A DNA stretch of 64,000 bases from Holdemania massiliensis (GTDB lineage: Bacteria > Bacillota_I > Bacilli_A > Erysipelotrichales > Erysipelotrichaceae). The position numbers and the translations under genes were made by a program. The notes beneath the pieces were generated by a model. That model was not told the origin of the DNA and did no database searches. It worked only from the letters and a program-made list of their open reading frames with translations. Each line of letters begins with the position of its first letter. Within the stretch, counting starts at the first letter, position 1. This document shows positions 33,228 through 42,055 of this stretch, in pieces. The DNA lies in contig NZ_JAKNTK010000001.1 of assembly GCF_022440805.1 (NCBI RefSeq), positions 3,596,001 through 3,660,000 of the forward strand. Direction: 5' to 3'.

Positions 33228-33869
33228 TCAGTCTGCACGCGTAATCAGAGAAGCCACGGTATAGCCATGATCCTTCAATAACTTCTGCATCACCTGCGGC
33301 TCAACACCGCGGGCTCGGATGACAACATCGGTCTGTTCTGCTTTTCGATAAACCGCCAGATTGGTAATCTGAGCTTTTTCACCGAAGAACAGCCCTGTCA
33401 GATCCGCCAGAATTCCCGGCTTATCTTCGACAGGAATCACATATCGGCTGCCTTCTTCATAATAGCCTAAAAGATCAATAAAAGCTTCAAAGATATCATT
33501 CTGTGTGATAATGCCGACAACTTTGGACCCTTCCGTGACAACCAGACATCCGATATCATGCTGACGCATCAGCACCGCCGCTTCTTCCAGCAAGGCATCG
33601 GGATGAATCGTTACGACGTCCTTGATCATGACCGATTCCACGGTGCTCTTGGCTAACAGATAATTAAGCTCGTACACCGAAAGACTGGTGGCCTTGCTCG
33701 GTGTGTTCTCGGCAATCGTGCCTTCGGTTACCAATCCGACCAGATTTTGTCCGGCAACCACCGGAATTCGATGGAAATCCCGTTCCGCCATCAAATCCAG
33801 TGCCGCACTGATTGAGGTATCCTTACTGATGCAGTAAGGATTCGCGGTCATGCGATCTTTCACCAACAT
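33228..33869 (-). CDS. CBS-ACT domain protein (AcuB-like)
   Basis: 213 aa; AGGAGG upstream. Two CBS motifs (about 1-60 and 75-135: KDRMTANPYCISKDTSI... and VMIKDVVTIHPDALLEEA, VVGIITQNDIF) followed by an ACT domain (about 142-213: PVEDKPGILADLTGLF). CBS pairs bind adenine nucleotides; ACT domains often bind amino acids. It is the last gene of the branched-chain amino acid transport operon, 4 bp after livF, so a role in sensing the imported amino acid or energy charge is plausible; inference. Confidence 0.85.
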   Translation of the reverse strand: MLVKDRMTANPYCISKDTSISAALDLMAERDFHRIPVVAGQNLVGLVTEGTIAENTPSKATSLSVYELNYLLAKSTVESVMIKDVVTIHPDALLEEAAVLMRQHDIGCLVVTEGSKVVGIITQNDIFEAFIDLLGYYEEGSRYVIPVEDKPGILADLTGLFFGEKAQITNLAVYRKAEQTDVVIRARGVEPQVMQKLLKDHGYTVASLITRAD

Positions 33870-33873
33870 ACTC

Positions 33874-34578
33874 TTATCCTCCTAAATAGGCTTTCTTAAT
33901 GTCTTCACTGGCTGCCAGTTCCGCTCCGGTGCCGCTTAACACAACACTGCCGGTCTCCAGCACATAAGCCCGATCGGCAATCCCCAGCGCCATCTTCGCG
34001 TTTTGTTCAACCAGCAGTACCGTCGTTCCCTGGGCATTGATATCCTGAATGATCGAAAAGATTTCCTTGACCAGAAGCGGGGACAGGCCCATGCTCGGCT
34101 CATCCAGAAGCAGCAGCTTCGGTTTGGCCATCAAAGCCCGGCCCATCGCCAACATCTGCTGCTCACCGCCGGACAACGTCCCGGCCAGCTGTTTCTTGCG
34201 CTCTGCCAGCCGCGGAAAGCGCTGATACACACTTTCCAGATCCCTTTCAATTTCGGCTTTATCCTTGCGCAGATACGCCCCCATCTGCAGGTTTTCGGCA
34301 ACACTCATATCCGGGAAAATTCTTCTTCCTTCCGGTACCTGTGTAATCCCGGCTTTTACGATATCCCGGGCATTTTTCTTTGTCATCGGCTGCCCCAGAA
34401 ATTCAATCTCGCCGCCGCTTTTTTTCAGCAGGCCGCTGATCGCATGCAGCAGCGTTGTTTTCCCAGCTCCATTGGCGCCGATCAGCGCAACGATTTCCTT
34501 TTCCTGCACTTCCAGGGATACGCCTTTTAAGGCTTGAATAACACCGTAATGGACACTTAAATCGGTTATTTTCAGCAT
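33874..34578 (-). CDS. livF: Branched-chain amino acid ABC transporter ATPase LivF
   Basis: The ATG at 34578 follows GGGGGAGG and is taken as the start (234 aa). Walker A GANGAGKTT, signature LSGGEQQMLAMGRAL, Walker B LLLLDEPSMGLSP, switch His region LVEQNAK. The LivF-type sequence VHYGVIQALKGVSLEV and the position after livG separate it from LivG. Cytosolic face of the membrane. Confidence 0.93.
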   Translation of the reverse strand: MLKITDLSVHYGVIQALKGVSLEVQEKEIVALIGANGAGKTTLLHAISGLLKKSGGEIEFLGQPMTKKNARDIVKAGITQVPEGRRIFPDMSVAENLQMGAYLRKDKAEIERDLESVYQRFPRLAERKKQLAGTLSGGEQQMLAMGRALMAKPKLLLLDEPSMGLSPLLVKEIFSIIQDINAQGTTVLLVEQNAKMALGIADRAYVLETGSVVLSGTGAELAASEDIKKAYLGG

Positions 34579-34579
34579 C

Positions 34580-35353
34580 TTAATCCTCCCCCAGATACGC
34601 TTCGATGACACGGCGATTATTTTTGATTGCTTCCGGTGTTCCATGCGCAATGCACTTCCCATAATCCAGGACGTAAATCCGCTCGCAGATCTTCATAACT
34701 AGCGACATATCATGTTCAATCAAAACCACAGTTAAATTGAATTGTTCCTTAATCTGATGGATCAGCTCGGTCAGTTCGGTAGTTTCCTGCGGATTCATGC
34801 CGGCTGCCGGTTCATCGAGGAATAAAATCTTCGGTTTGGCGGCCAAAGCCCGGGCAATTTCCAGCTTGCGCTGCTGTCCATACGGCAGATTTTTAGCCAG
34901 CACCTGCTTTTTCTCAGCCAGGCCGACCACTTCCAACAGTTCCATGGCTTCATTCAGAATGCGCTGTTCTTCGCGGTAATACGAAGGCAGCCGCAGCACC
35001 GCCGCCAGTGCGGAATACCGGACCGATTTGTTCATCGCCAGTTTGACATTGTCCAGCACCGTCATATTCTTAAACAACCGAATATTCTGGAATGTCCGTG
35101 CCAGCCCCAAGCCAGTGATCACATACGGCTTCAATCCGCCGATGCTTTTCATCTGACCGTCTACGTTCAGTTCGATTTTGCCCTCGCTGGGCTCGTACAC
35201 GCCGGTCAACAGATTAAACAGCGTCGTTTTGCCCGCACCGTTCGGCCCGATCAGCCCGATCAGTTCGCGTTCCTCAATTTCCAAATTGACGTTGGAGACC
35301 GCGGCCAGACCACCGAAGTTTTTTGTCAGACTGCTTACCTTTAATACGGTCAT
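34580..35353 (-). CDS. livG: Branched-chain amino acid ABC transporter ATPase LivG
   Basis: 257 aa; AAAGGAGG before the ATG, which overlaps the livM stop by 4 bp. Walker A GPNGAGKTT, signature LPYGQQRKLEIARAL, Walker B ILFLDEPAAGMNP and switch His in LIEHDMSLV. LPYGQQR rather than LSGGE is typical of LivG. Pairs with LivF to power the permease. Confidence 0.94.
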   Translation of the reverse strand: MTVLKVSSLTKNFGGLAAVSNVNLEIEERELIGLIGPNGAGKTTLFNLLTGVYEPSEGKIELNVDGQMKSIGGLKPYVITGLGLARTFQNIRLFKNMTVLDNVKLAMNKSVRYSALAAVLRLPSYYREEQRILNEAMELLEVVGLAEKKQVLAKNLPYGQQRKLEIARALAAKPKILFLDEPAAGMNPQETTELTELIHQIKEQFNLTVVLIEHDMSLVMKICERIYVLDYGKCIAHGTPEAIKNNRRVIEAYLGED

Positions 35354-36312
35354 TCGCGCACCTCCTTTCGCCGGCTGAACCGGTTAAACAGAGCGGAAAA
35401 GGTGAATTCCTTCGTTCCCAACAAGCCGCTTGGACGGAAAATCATAATTCCGACCAGCATTAAGCCATACAGGATCATCCGAATATCGGAAAACTGCTGC
35501 AGGACTGTGTTCAGCACGCCGATCACCCCAGCAGCGATAAAGGAGCCGGTAAAGCTGCCCATGCCGCCAAAGACGACCAGGACAAGGATATCAATGGATT
35601 TATTAAACGTAAACATCTCCGGCTTAATGACATAGAACGCACCGGCATACAACGCTCCGGCTACGCTGGCAATCATCGCCCCTAAGACAAACGCCATGAT
35701 TTTATACTTAGTCGTATTGATGCCCATCGCTTCGGCGGCGATTTCATCTTCACGCACGGAGATGCAGGCTCGCCCCTGAGCTGACCGGCAAAAATTGATA
35801 ATAATCACCGTACAGATGACGACTGCCGCAAAAATGATTCGCCAGTCGACCAGCTTCGGCAGAATCAAGCCGGCCGCGCCGTTGGTGATTTTCATATTCA
35901 GAATTACAATTCGGATAATCTCGCCAAAACCGAGCGTTGCGATGGCCAGATAATCCCCGCGCAGCCGCAGCGTTGGAATTGCCACGATGAGCGCGACCAG
36001 TCCGCTGATCACGATTCCGATCAGCATGCCGATGAAAATTCCGCCTAAACTCGCGGAGATTTGTTTCACGGCAACCCCGGCGCAGTAGGCCCCGATGATC
36101 ATAAATCCAGCATGCCCCAGCGAAAACTGACCGGTCACCCCGATGATTAAATTCAGACTGATTGCCAGAATGATGTTGATGCCGATGGTCATCAGCACGG
36201 TCAGATAGACATTATTGACCACACCGGCACTGATTAACAAGGAGATCAAACCATAGCTGCCCGCAATCAGAAGCAGCCAGCAGGCATTCTTTTTATTCAA
36301 CAGATTCTTCAT
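35350..36312 (-). CDS. livM: Branched-chain amino acid ABC permease LivM
   Basis: 320 aa with about nine hydrophobic helices. The LivM signature region is ISLNLIIGVTGQFSLGHAGFMIIGAYCAG, and VREDEIAAEAMGINTTKYK is the ATPase-coupling loop. Overlaps livG by 4 bp and follows livH by a few bases, so it is fully inside the operon. Confidence 0.93.
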   Translation of the reverse strand: MKNLLNKKNACWLLLIAGSYGLISLLISAGVVNNVYLTVLMTIGINIILAISLNLIIGVTGQFSLGHAGFMIIGAYCAGVAVKQISASLGGIFIGMLIGIVISGLVALIVAIPTLRLRGDYLAIATLGFGEIIRIVILNMKITNGAAGLILPKLVDWRIIFAAVVICTVIIINFCRSAQGRACISVREDEIAAEAMGINTTKYKIMAFVLGAMIASVAGALYAGAFYVIKPEMFTFNKSIDILVLVVFGGMGSFTGSFIAAGVIGVLNTVLQQFSDIRMILYGLMLVGIMIFRPSGLLGTKEFTFSALFNRFSRRKEVRE

Positions 36313-36316
36313 GCGC

Positions 36317-37195
36317 CTACACCTTTTCCTTTACGTTTTTCCCCAGCAAGCCTGCCGGTTTAACCACCAGAATGATGATCAGAATGATGTAAACGACAGC
36401 GTCCTTATACAGCGAACTGCCATAGCCGCTGACCAGTGTTTCGACGATGCCGATGAAGAAGCCGCCGAACATTGCGCCGGGAATAATCCCGATGCCGCCG
36501 AAAACCGCAGCGATAAACGCCTTTACGCCTGGAAGCATGCCCATCAGCGGGTTGATGGAATTATAATACAGGCCGACTAAGACCCCGGCCGCACCAGCTA
36601 ACGCGGAGCCGATCGCAAACGTATAGGAGATCGTCATATCGACATTGACGCCCATTAAGCGCGCCGCATCGGCATCGACCGAGACCGCCCGCATTGCCCG
36701 GCCGACCTTGGTCTTGCGGACAATATATTGAAGCAAAAGCATCAAGACAATCGTAATCACAAAGATCGCGATCTGTTGGGTTGTGATCATGACGCCGCCA
36801 AGCATGATTTTCTGATTCGCCAGCACCTGCGGAAAGGTTTTGACGCCGGTTCCCATGACTTTCTGGGTACTGGCTTCTAAGAAATAGCTGACGCCGATCG
36901 CCGTGATCAGCGCGGTGATCCGGGTGGCATTGCGCAGCGGCTTATACGCGATCCGCTCAATCACAACGCCGATCAAAGCACACAGGGCCATCGCTGTGAT
37001 CAGCGCGGAAAAAAAGCCCATGCCTAACTGTGCAGTACAGATAAATCCAATATACGCCCCCAGCATATAAATATCCCCATGGGCAAAGTTGATCAGTTTG
37101 ATGATGCCGTACACCATCGTGTATCCCAGCGCGATCAGGGCATAGATGCTCCCCAGCGACAATCCGTTGATCAGCTGCTGCAAAAACTGGGTCAT
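36317..37195 (-). CDS. livH: Branched-chain amino acid ABC permease LivH
   Basis: The ATG at 37195 has GAGGAGG 7 bp upstream; the longer frame is ignored (292 aa). About eight helices; LivH motif NGLSLGSIYALIALGYTMVYGIIKLINFAHGD at the start, and the coupling loop RAVSVDADAARLMGVNVD. It lies after a hairpin that separates it from livJ. Confidence 0.93.
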   Translation of the reverse strand: MTQFLQQLINGLSLGSIYALIALGYTMVYGIIKLINFAHGDIYMLGAYIGFICTAQLGMGFFSALITAMALCALIGVVIERIAYKPLRNATRITALITAIGVSYFLEASTQKVMGTGVKTFPQVLANQKIMLGGVMITTQQIAIFVITIVLMLLLQYIVRKTKVGRAMRAVSVDADAARLMGVNVDMTISYTFAIGSALAGAAGVLVGLYYNSINPLMGMLPGVKAFIAAVFGGIGIIPGAMFGGFFIGIVETLVSGYGSSLYKDAVVYIILIIILVVKPAGLLGKNVKEKV

Positions 37196-37221
37196 AGTGT
37201 TTCCTCCTCTTCTCAATGGGA

Positions 37222-37254
37222 AAAAATAGGAGAACGGCTTCCCCTATTTTTCTT
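37222..37254 (-). terminator. Intercistronic attenuator between livJ and livH
   Basis: Minus strand: AAAAATAGG, 12-nt loop, CCTATTTTTT. A partial terminator here would give more binding protein than permease, as is usual in binding-protein operons. Confidence 0.65.
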
Positions 37255-37273
37255 TTGTTTTGCTTTGCGTGCG

Positions 37274-38497
37274 TTAGTCCAGCTGCGGAGTGACCGCAAC
37301 CGCATCCGTCTGGACACCATCAACCAGATTGACGACCAGCACCGGCTTGATCGGCGTATGCGTCGCATCAAAGGTAAATGAACCCGTAACACCGTTGAAG
37401 CTGATCTTGGCCAAAGCCGCCTGAACCGCTGCGCCCTCTGACGAACCGGCTTCTTCAATCGCCTGAATCAAAACGTTAGTTGCATCGTAAGCCAAAGCCG
37501 CAAACATATTCGGTTCTTCATTGTATTCTGCTTTGTAAGCATCGATGAAGGCCTGCAGCTCCGCCGAAGCGCCAACCGTTGTGTACGCCGTCGTGAAGTA
37601 AACATCATTCAGATTCTCAGCGCCGCCCAGCTCAACCAGGGTAACGGAATCAAAGCCGTCAGAACCAACAACCGCCTGATCAATCCCCATATCCCGCGCC
37701 TGCTTGATGATCAGGCCAGCTTCATTATAATAGCCAGGGATATACAGGACATCAAAATCCAAACCCTTGATCTTCGTTAAGACAGAGGAGAAATCCGTAT
37801 CCTTGCTTACATAATTTTCTTTTGCAACAATCGTGCCGCCCAGCTTGGTAAACTGCTTTTCAAAGGCTTCCGTCAGACCCTTGGCATAATCGGTTGTGGA
37901 ATCGCCATAGATCACCGCTTTGGTCTTGCCCAATGTATCGTAAGCATACTGCGCCATGGCCGCGCCCTGATATGAATCTTCAAAGCAGACACGATAGACA
38001 TAATCGTATGGAGCGCTGTCAATCTTATCCGGATCTGTCAGCGTTACATTGTTCTGTGTCGCGGATGGTGATAAGACAGGAATTTTCGCATCGTTTAAAA
38101 TCTGATACGAAGCAGCGCTTGCACCCGATGTGGCCGGGCCGACTACGCCGGCTACTCCATCCGAGGCCAGCTGAGCTGCCAAAGTGACGGCTTCAGTAGG
38201 ATCGGACTTATTATCATATTTAACATAACCATATTTTTCACTGCCGGCAGCGGCATTCGCCTGTTTGATGGCCAGCAGCGAGCCATTCAACTCAGCTTTG
38301 CCATAATCTGCGACTTCGCCCGTCAGTTCATAATGCAGACCGATCTTCACAGCCCCCGCTGCATCTGATCCTGTGCTGCCCCCAGCATCCGGGGTTGTTG
38401 CTGAACCATTTCCTGAACCGGAATTCCCGCATCCAGCCATGGAAACTGCCATCATCAGAGCAGCAGCGCCCATGAATACTTTCTTCATTGTTTTCAT
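37274..38497 (-). CDS. livJ: Branched-chain amino acid binding lipoprotein LivJ-type
   Basis: ATGs at 38497 and 38500 are both possible after GGGAG; I use 38497 (407 aa). Lipoprotein signal ending SMAGCGN, then a Ser/Gly-rich linker and the type I periplasmic-binding fold (Peripla_BP_6): KIGLHYELTGEVADYGK, GVVGPATSGAS, VLSPSATQN, GSDGFDSV, FAALAYDATNVLI. Captures Leu, Ile, Val or a related compound outside the membrane. First gene of the operon, with its own strong promoter. Confidence 0.92.
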   Translation of the reverse strand: MKTMKKVFMGAAALMMAVSMAGCGNSGSGNGSATTPDAGGSTGSDAAGAVKIGLHYELTGEVADYGKAELNGSLLAIKQANAAAGSEKYGYVKYDNKSDPTEAVTLAAQLASDGVAGVVGPATSGASAASYQILNDAKIPVLSPSATQNNVTLTDPDKIDSAPYDYVYRVCFEDSYQGAAMAQYAYDTLGKTKAVIYGDSTTDYAKGLTEAFEKQFTKLGGTIVAKENYVSKDTDFSSVLTKIKGLDFDVLYIPGYYNEAGLIIKQARDMGIDQAVVGSDGFDSVTLVELGGAENLNDVYFTTAYTTVGASAELQAFIDAYKAEYNEEPNMFAALAYDATNVLIQAIEEAGSSEGAAVQAALAKISFNGVTGSFTFDATHTPIKPVLVVNLVDGVQTDAVAVTPQLD

Positions 38498-38553
38498 CAT
38501 TTCATCTCCCATTTCTTTCTAAAACCTGCAATACAAAAGGTAATAGTGGCTTT

Positions 38554-38582
38554 ATTATAGCGCTGCCATTTCACGATTACAA
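38554..38582 (-). promoter_or_regulatory. Promoter of the liv operon
   Basis: Minus strand: TTGTAA (38577-38582), 17-bp spacer, TATAAT (38554-38559). Confidence 0.75.
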
Positions 38583-38702
38583 CACATTTTTTCATTTTTA
38601 CAAGTTCTTTTCATGAAAATAGTTTCAGTTTTGTTAAATTTCTGAATCTTTTTTCCATCTCGGCATGCTTTTGATTATAATGATGATAAGAGGTGAATAA
38701 AG

Positions 38703-39437
38703 ATGAAAAACGACATATCTCGGATATTAGATGAACTCCATCGCCGCAAACAATTTTTCACCCTTCAGGCTGAACTTGAAACAAGGCAGACCGATATCCT
38801 GGCTTTGGATTATGAAATTGATCATGCTTCCGGCCCATTTCAATCTAAGAAAAAGAAGTCGCTGATGCAAAAACGAGAGGTTCTGCAGGCGCAGCTGACC
38901 TCCCTGAAAGAGGAAATCTCACGTTCTGTCCTCCCGTCGTTGCGATCTCTAGCGGATCAGTGGGATCGCCTAATGCATAAAGATCCTACTCTCTCAGGTC
39001 AGAATATCGCTGAGATTCTGCATTTTGCCATCGCTACTGAACGCTATTATGAAGCTTTAGAAGGATTGGATCAAGCACTTAACGAATGCTTTGTGGAACT
39101 GATCCGCGTTCCCAATCAAGCCGCCATTACCAACAAGGCTGTAAATCTGACTCCGGTTCTTTCATTGCTCCCTGAATTTTTGCAGCACGATCAACAATAC
39201 CGCCGCGCCGTCCATCAATTGAATCAGAAAGCCTTGCTTCCCGCTCCGCTTCGTTTGTACCGCGTGGATTTTACCGGAATTCCGGAAATCGACAAACGCA
39301 GTGAACTGCGCTTTATCGGCAAACAATGCCAGAAATTAAAAAACAATCTCAGTGATATCCTCCGGCAACTGGAAGATCAGGCAATTTGTTTGATTTCCGA
39401 AATAATTCAGGAATCCTGCGGTGACGAAAAAGCATAA
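38703..39437 (+). CDS. Coiled-coil protein of unknown function
   Basis: 244 aa; AAGAGGTG precedes the ATG. A helical, charged protein with likely coiled coil between 15 and 85 (LQAELETRQTDILALDYEIDHASG, KKKKSLMQKREVLQAQLTSLKEEI). No signal peptide and no membrane segment. Divergent from livJ and not tied to any operon. I do not recognise a family. Confidence 0.65.
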   Translation: MKNDISRILDELHRRKQFFTLQAELETRQTDILALDYEIDHASGPFQSKKKKSLMQKREVLQAQLTSLKEEISRSVLPSLRSLADQWDRLMHKDPTLSGQNIAEILHFAIATERYYEALEGLDQALNECFVELIRVPNQAAITNKAVNLTPVLSLLPEFLQHDQQYRRAVHQLNQKALLPAPLRLYRVDFTGIPEIDKRSELRFIGKQCQKLKNNLSDILRQLEDQAICLISEIIQESCGDEKA

Positions 39438-39698
39438 TCTTTTCACTTCATCCTGCTTTTAAAAAGTTTTTCCCCATCTTTTAATGAAAATGCCCAAAGT
39501 CCGTCAAAGGACTTGCTTCCTTAAGGAAATATAAGAATGAAAACCCTCTGTTCCGCCACTTTCATCGCGGTTGATTTTCGATAATCCATTTCATTCCCAT
39601 GTTAAAATTTCAAAAAATTCCTCATTAAAATGCATTTCAACCGCTCCATAATTCCGCGAATCTGATACACTATATTATTAATAGGGGATGAGAATTTT

Positions 39699-40520
39699 AT
39701 GAAACCAATTCAGCTTGTAATCTGTGATATCGACAATACGTTAGTTCCCAAGCATCACAATGTCACCCCGCGGGCCCAAACCTGCATCAATCAGCTTAAG
39801 AAAAAAGGCATTGGATTTGGCCTGGCCTCCGGCCGCTCCATTGATCAGCTCCACATCTTAGAAGAAATGTGGAATATACAATGCGAAATCCTCATCGGTC
39901 TGAACGGTTCAGAGATCTATGATGGAATAGCCGGAACTACAGAAAGTCTGTATTCCATGGAACCAGAATGGATCCGTCAGTGTCTGGAAATCATGGCGCC
40001 TTTTCCCTGCAATCCCACGCTGGGCAGAAACGGCGTCGCTTATGTCCGAAGTCTGGATCAGAACGTTTCTTCTTCATCAGCCTTTGTGAAAAACAAAGTT
40101 CTTCCGCATGTGGTCAAAGATGATTCTGAATTCTGGCAGCAGCCCGCCGCTAAGATCGGCTTTCGGGTTCGGGCAGAAGATATGGAAGCCATTGAAAAGC
40201 GGGTTGCGGAATATCCGATGTCGGGGTTTGTCGGATTTAAAACGGAGAACACCATGTTTGAGTTCTGCAATGCCAAAGCTTCCAAGGGAGCACTGCTTCT
40301 GAAATTCTGTCAGGATCATCACATCGATACTGAATCAGTCTGGGCTTTCGGCGATATGACCAACGATATCAGCATGCTTCAAGTGGCTGGCGTCGGTGTT
40401 TGTATGCTGAATGGTTCAGAAGACACCAAAGCTGCCGCGGATCTCATTACTGAAAAATCAGTGGAAGATGAGGGCTGGGCTGATTTCGTGGAAAAGCATA
40501 TTTTAGCCAAACTCGATTAA
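39699..40520 (+). CDS. HAD-family (Cof-type) phosphatase
   Basis: 273 aa. Motif I ICDIDNTLVP (nucleophile and acid Asp), motif II LASGRS, motif III Lys in NAKASKG, motif IV FGDMTNDISML, and a Cof-type cap (about 85-190). Hydrolyses small phosphorylated molecules such as sugar phosphates or cofactors in the cytosol. Single gene with terminator. Motif IV has Thr for the more common Gly/Glu (GDxxND), within family limits. Confidence 0.9.
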   Translation: MKPIQLVICDIDNTLVPKHHNVTPRAQTCINQLKKKGIGFGLASGRSIDQLHILEEMWNIQCEILIGLNGSEIYDGIAGTTESLYSMEPEWIRQCLEIMAPFPCNPTLGRNGVAYVRSLDQNVSSSSAFVKNKVLPHVVKDDSEFWQQPAAKIGFRVRAEDMEAIEKRVAEYPMSGFVGFKTENTMFEFCNAKASKGALLLKFCQDHHIDTESVWAFGDMTNDISMLQVAGVGVCMLNGSEDTKAAADLITEKSVEDEGWADFVEKHILAKLD

Positions 40521-40532
40521 ATTAAAAATTTT

Positions 40533-40556
40533 GCCGTTGATGAAACGGCTTTTTTA
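40533..40556 (+). terminator. Terminator of the HAD phosphatase gene
   Basis: GCCGTT, 5-nt loop, AACGGC, then TTTTTTA. Confidence 0.85.
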
Positions 40557-40624
40557 ATCCTTTTCGGTCAGCGGCCCGACATGGAATTATTCTTAGGCTT
40601 GCCTGTTTTCTTTCATTCCCACAA

Positions 40625-40675
40625 GAAAAAAGACGAGCAGGGTATGTGAGAACTTCTCCTTTCACTCGTCTTGTT
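40625..40675 (-). terminator. Terminator of PTS operon 2
   Basis: Minus strand: AAGACGAG pairs with CTCGTCTT around a 27-nt loop that contains a small inner AGAA/TTCT stem, then TTTTTTC. Confidence 0.75.
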
Positions 40676-40712
40676 TTCATCGTTCCGCTTTTTGATCGTC
40701 TTAGCTCATCAA

Positions 40713-41906
40713 TCAGTCGATCTTATACTCCTGCAAAAAGCTCTCATTGAACGGACTCTTTTCTACGGCCCGGTCAAAGACCTTGCGTCCTTCAACATAC
40801 GTGGCTACAACGTTATAATCCTCATCGATGACGACCAGATCCAGATCTTTGTCCACAGCCAGTTCACCTTTGTTTTTGAGGTTATATTTGCGGGCTGGAT
40901 TTGCGCTGCTCATCCGCACGACTTCTTCCATCGGCATATGCAGTTTCTCCACCAAATTGCCAATGCCATACAAAACCGGCATGCTGGAACCGGTCAACCG
41001 TCCCGTCTGACTCAGCACAAACCCTTCCGGGGTGACTTCCAGCACTGCACGGTCACTGTTTTCATTCTTTTTGCCGCCCTTGTAATGGCCTACCGGTGCG
41101 CCTAAGAAAGCCCCATTATCCGAAACTAACATAATCCGGTCATGGTCTTTCATTTTCATGACCAGCTGAATCATCGGCAGACAGACATGCAGACCGTCAC
41201 AGATCAATTCGCAGTCCACCTCATCCCGCAGGATGCACGCTCCCATTGTACCGATATCCCGATGATGCAGGCCTGTCATGACATTGCCCAGATGTGTCGC
41301 TACCGTAATGCCATGATCGATGCCGCGATTCGCTTCCGCATAGTTCGCATTGGTATGATAAGCGGCTACCGTAACACCTTGAGAAACAAAATAATCGATC
41401 GCTTCTAAGGCACCCGGCACTTCCGGTGCGATATCCACAAGCACCAATTTACCATGGGCTTCTTCGATCATCTTTTTCGCATGGTCAAGATCTACAGGCG
41501 GATAACCGGTATTAATCCCTTTTTCTCCGACTCGGGCACCCCAAGGACCTTCTGAATGAATACCCGCGATTCGTGCCCCATCCAACGTTTCCTCTGCTAG
41601 TTTAGCTAAAATCGGAAACTGAGTTACGATTGTCGTCGTTGGCAGAATCGCCGTTACGCCATGCGCTGCCTGAGCTTTCAGCAGCTGTTTCAGTTCTTCT
41701 TCATTCGCATCATCAAAGCGATAACCGGCAGCTCCATGATTATGCGTATCAATAATTCCCGGAATAATCCGCTGATTCCCATAATCAACATCGGCTTTCA
41801 ATCCCGCTTCCTTGCCGGCAATGGCTTTAATTCTGCCGTTTTCCTCAATCAGATAAGCAGGTCGGATTCCATCTGGAAGACAAACACGTTCAGAGTAAAT
41901 AATCAT
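40713..41906 (-). CDS. NagA-like amidohydrolase (N-acetylglucosamine-6-phosphate deacetylase family)
   Basis: The ATG at 41906 follows AAGGAG; the longer frame is ignored (397 aa). Amidohydrolase barrel with metal site IDTHNHGAAGY, HSEGPWGA (metal Glu), AAYHTNA, ATHLGNVMTGLHHRD and LVSDNGAFLG (catalytic Asp). It fits the NagA family but diverges from the nagA at 61306-62481. Last gene of PTS operon 2, so it probably deacetylates the imported sugar 6-phosphate or a product of the YdjC-family enzyme. Separated from that gene by a strong hairpin. Confidence 0.8.
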   Translation of the reverse strand: MIIYSERVCLPDGIRPAYLIEENGRIKAIAGKEAGLKADVDYGNQRIIPGIIDTHNHGAAGYRFDDANEEELKQLLKAQAAHGVTAILPTTTIVTQFPILAKLAEETLDGARIAGIHSEGPWGARVGEKGINTGYPPVDLDHAKKMIEEAHGKLVLVDIAPEVPGALEAIDYFVSQGVTVAAYHTNANYAEANRGIDHGITVATHLGNVMTGLHHRDIGTMGACILRDEVDCELICDGLHVCLPMIQLVMKMKDHDRIMLVSDNGAFLGAPVGHYKGGKKNENSDRAVLEVTPEGFVLSQTGRLTGSSMPVLYGIGNLVEKLHMPMEEVVRMSSANPARKYNLKNKGELAVDKDLDLVVIDEDYNVVATYVEGRKVFDRAVEKSPFNESFLQEYKID

Positions 41907-41994
41907 TCCAATTTCTCCTTCTCTAATCAGCTCTGTCGTCAAAATCCAAATCCTATTCAAATTTTGGCCCGATCCAAAATCAAAAATCGCCTGA

Positions 41995-42050
41995 GGTTTC
42001 CGACAGCCCTGCCTGCCCTCCTTCCGTTCTCCTTCGGCTATACGGAAACC
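41995..42050. other. Large intercistronic hairpin
   Basis: GGTTTCCG (41995-42002) and CGGAAACC (42043-42050) are perfect arms, with nested AGCC/GGCT. On the minus-strand mRNA it lies between the YdjC-family and NagA-like genes. Possible RNA stabiliser or attenuator; no clean U-tract. Confidence 0.5.
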
Positions 42051-42055
42051 GTCAG

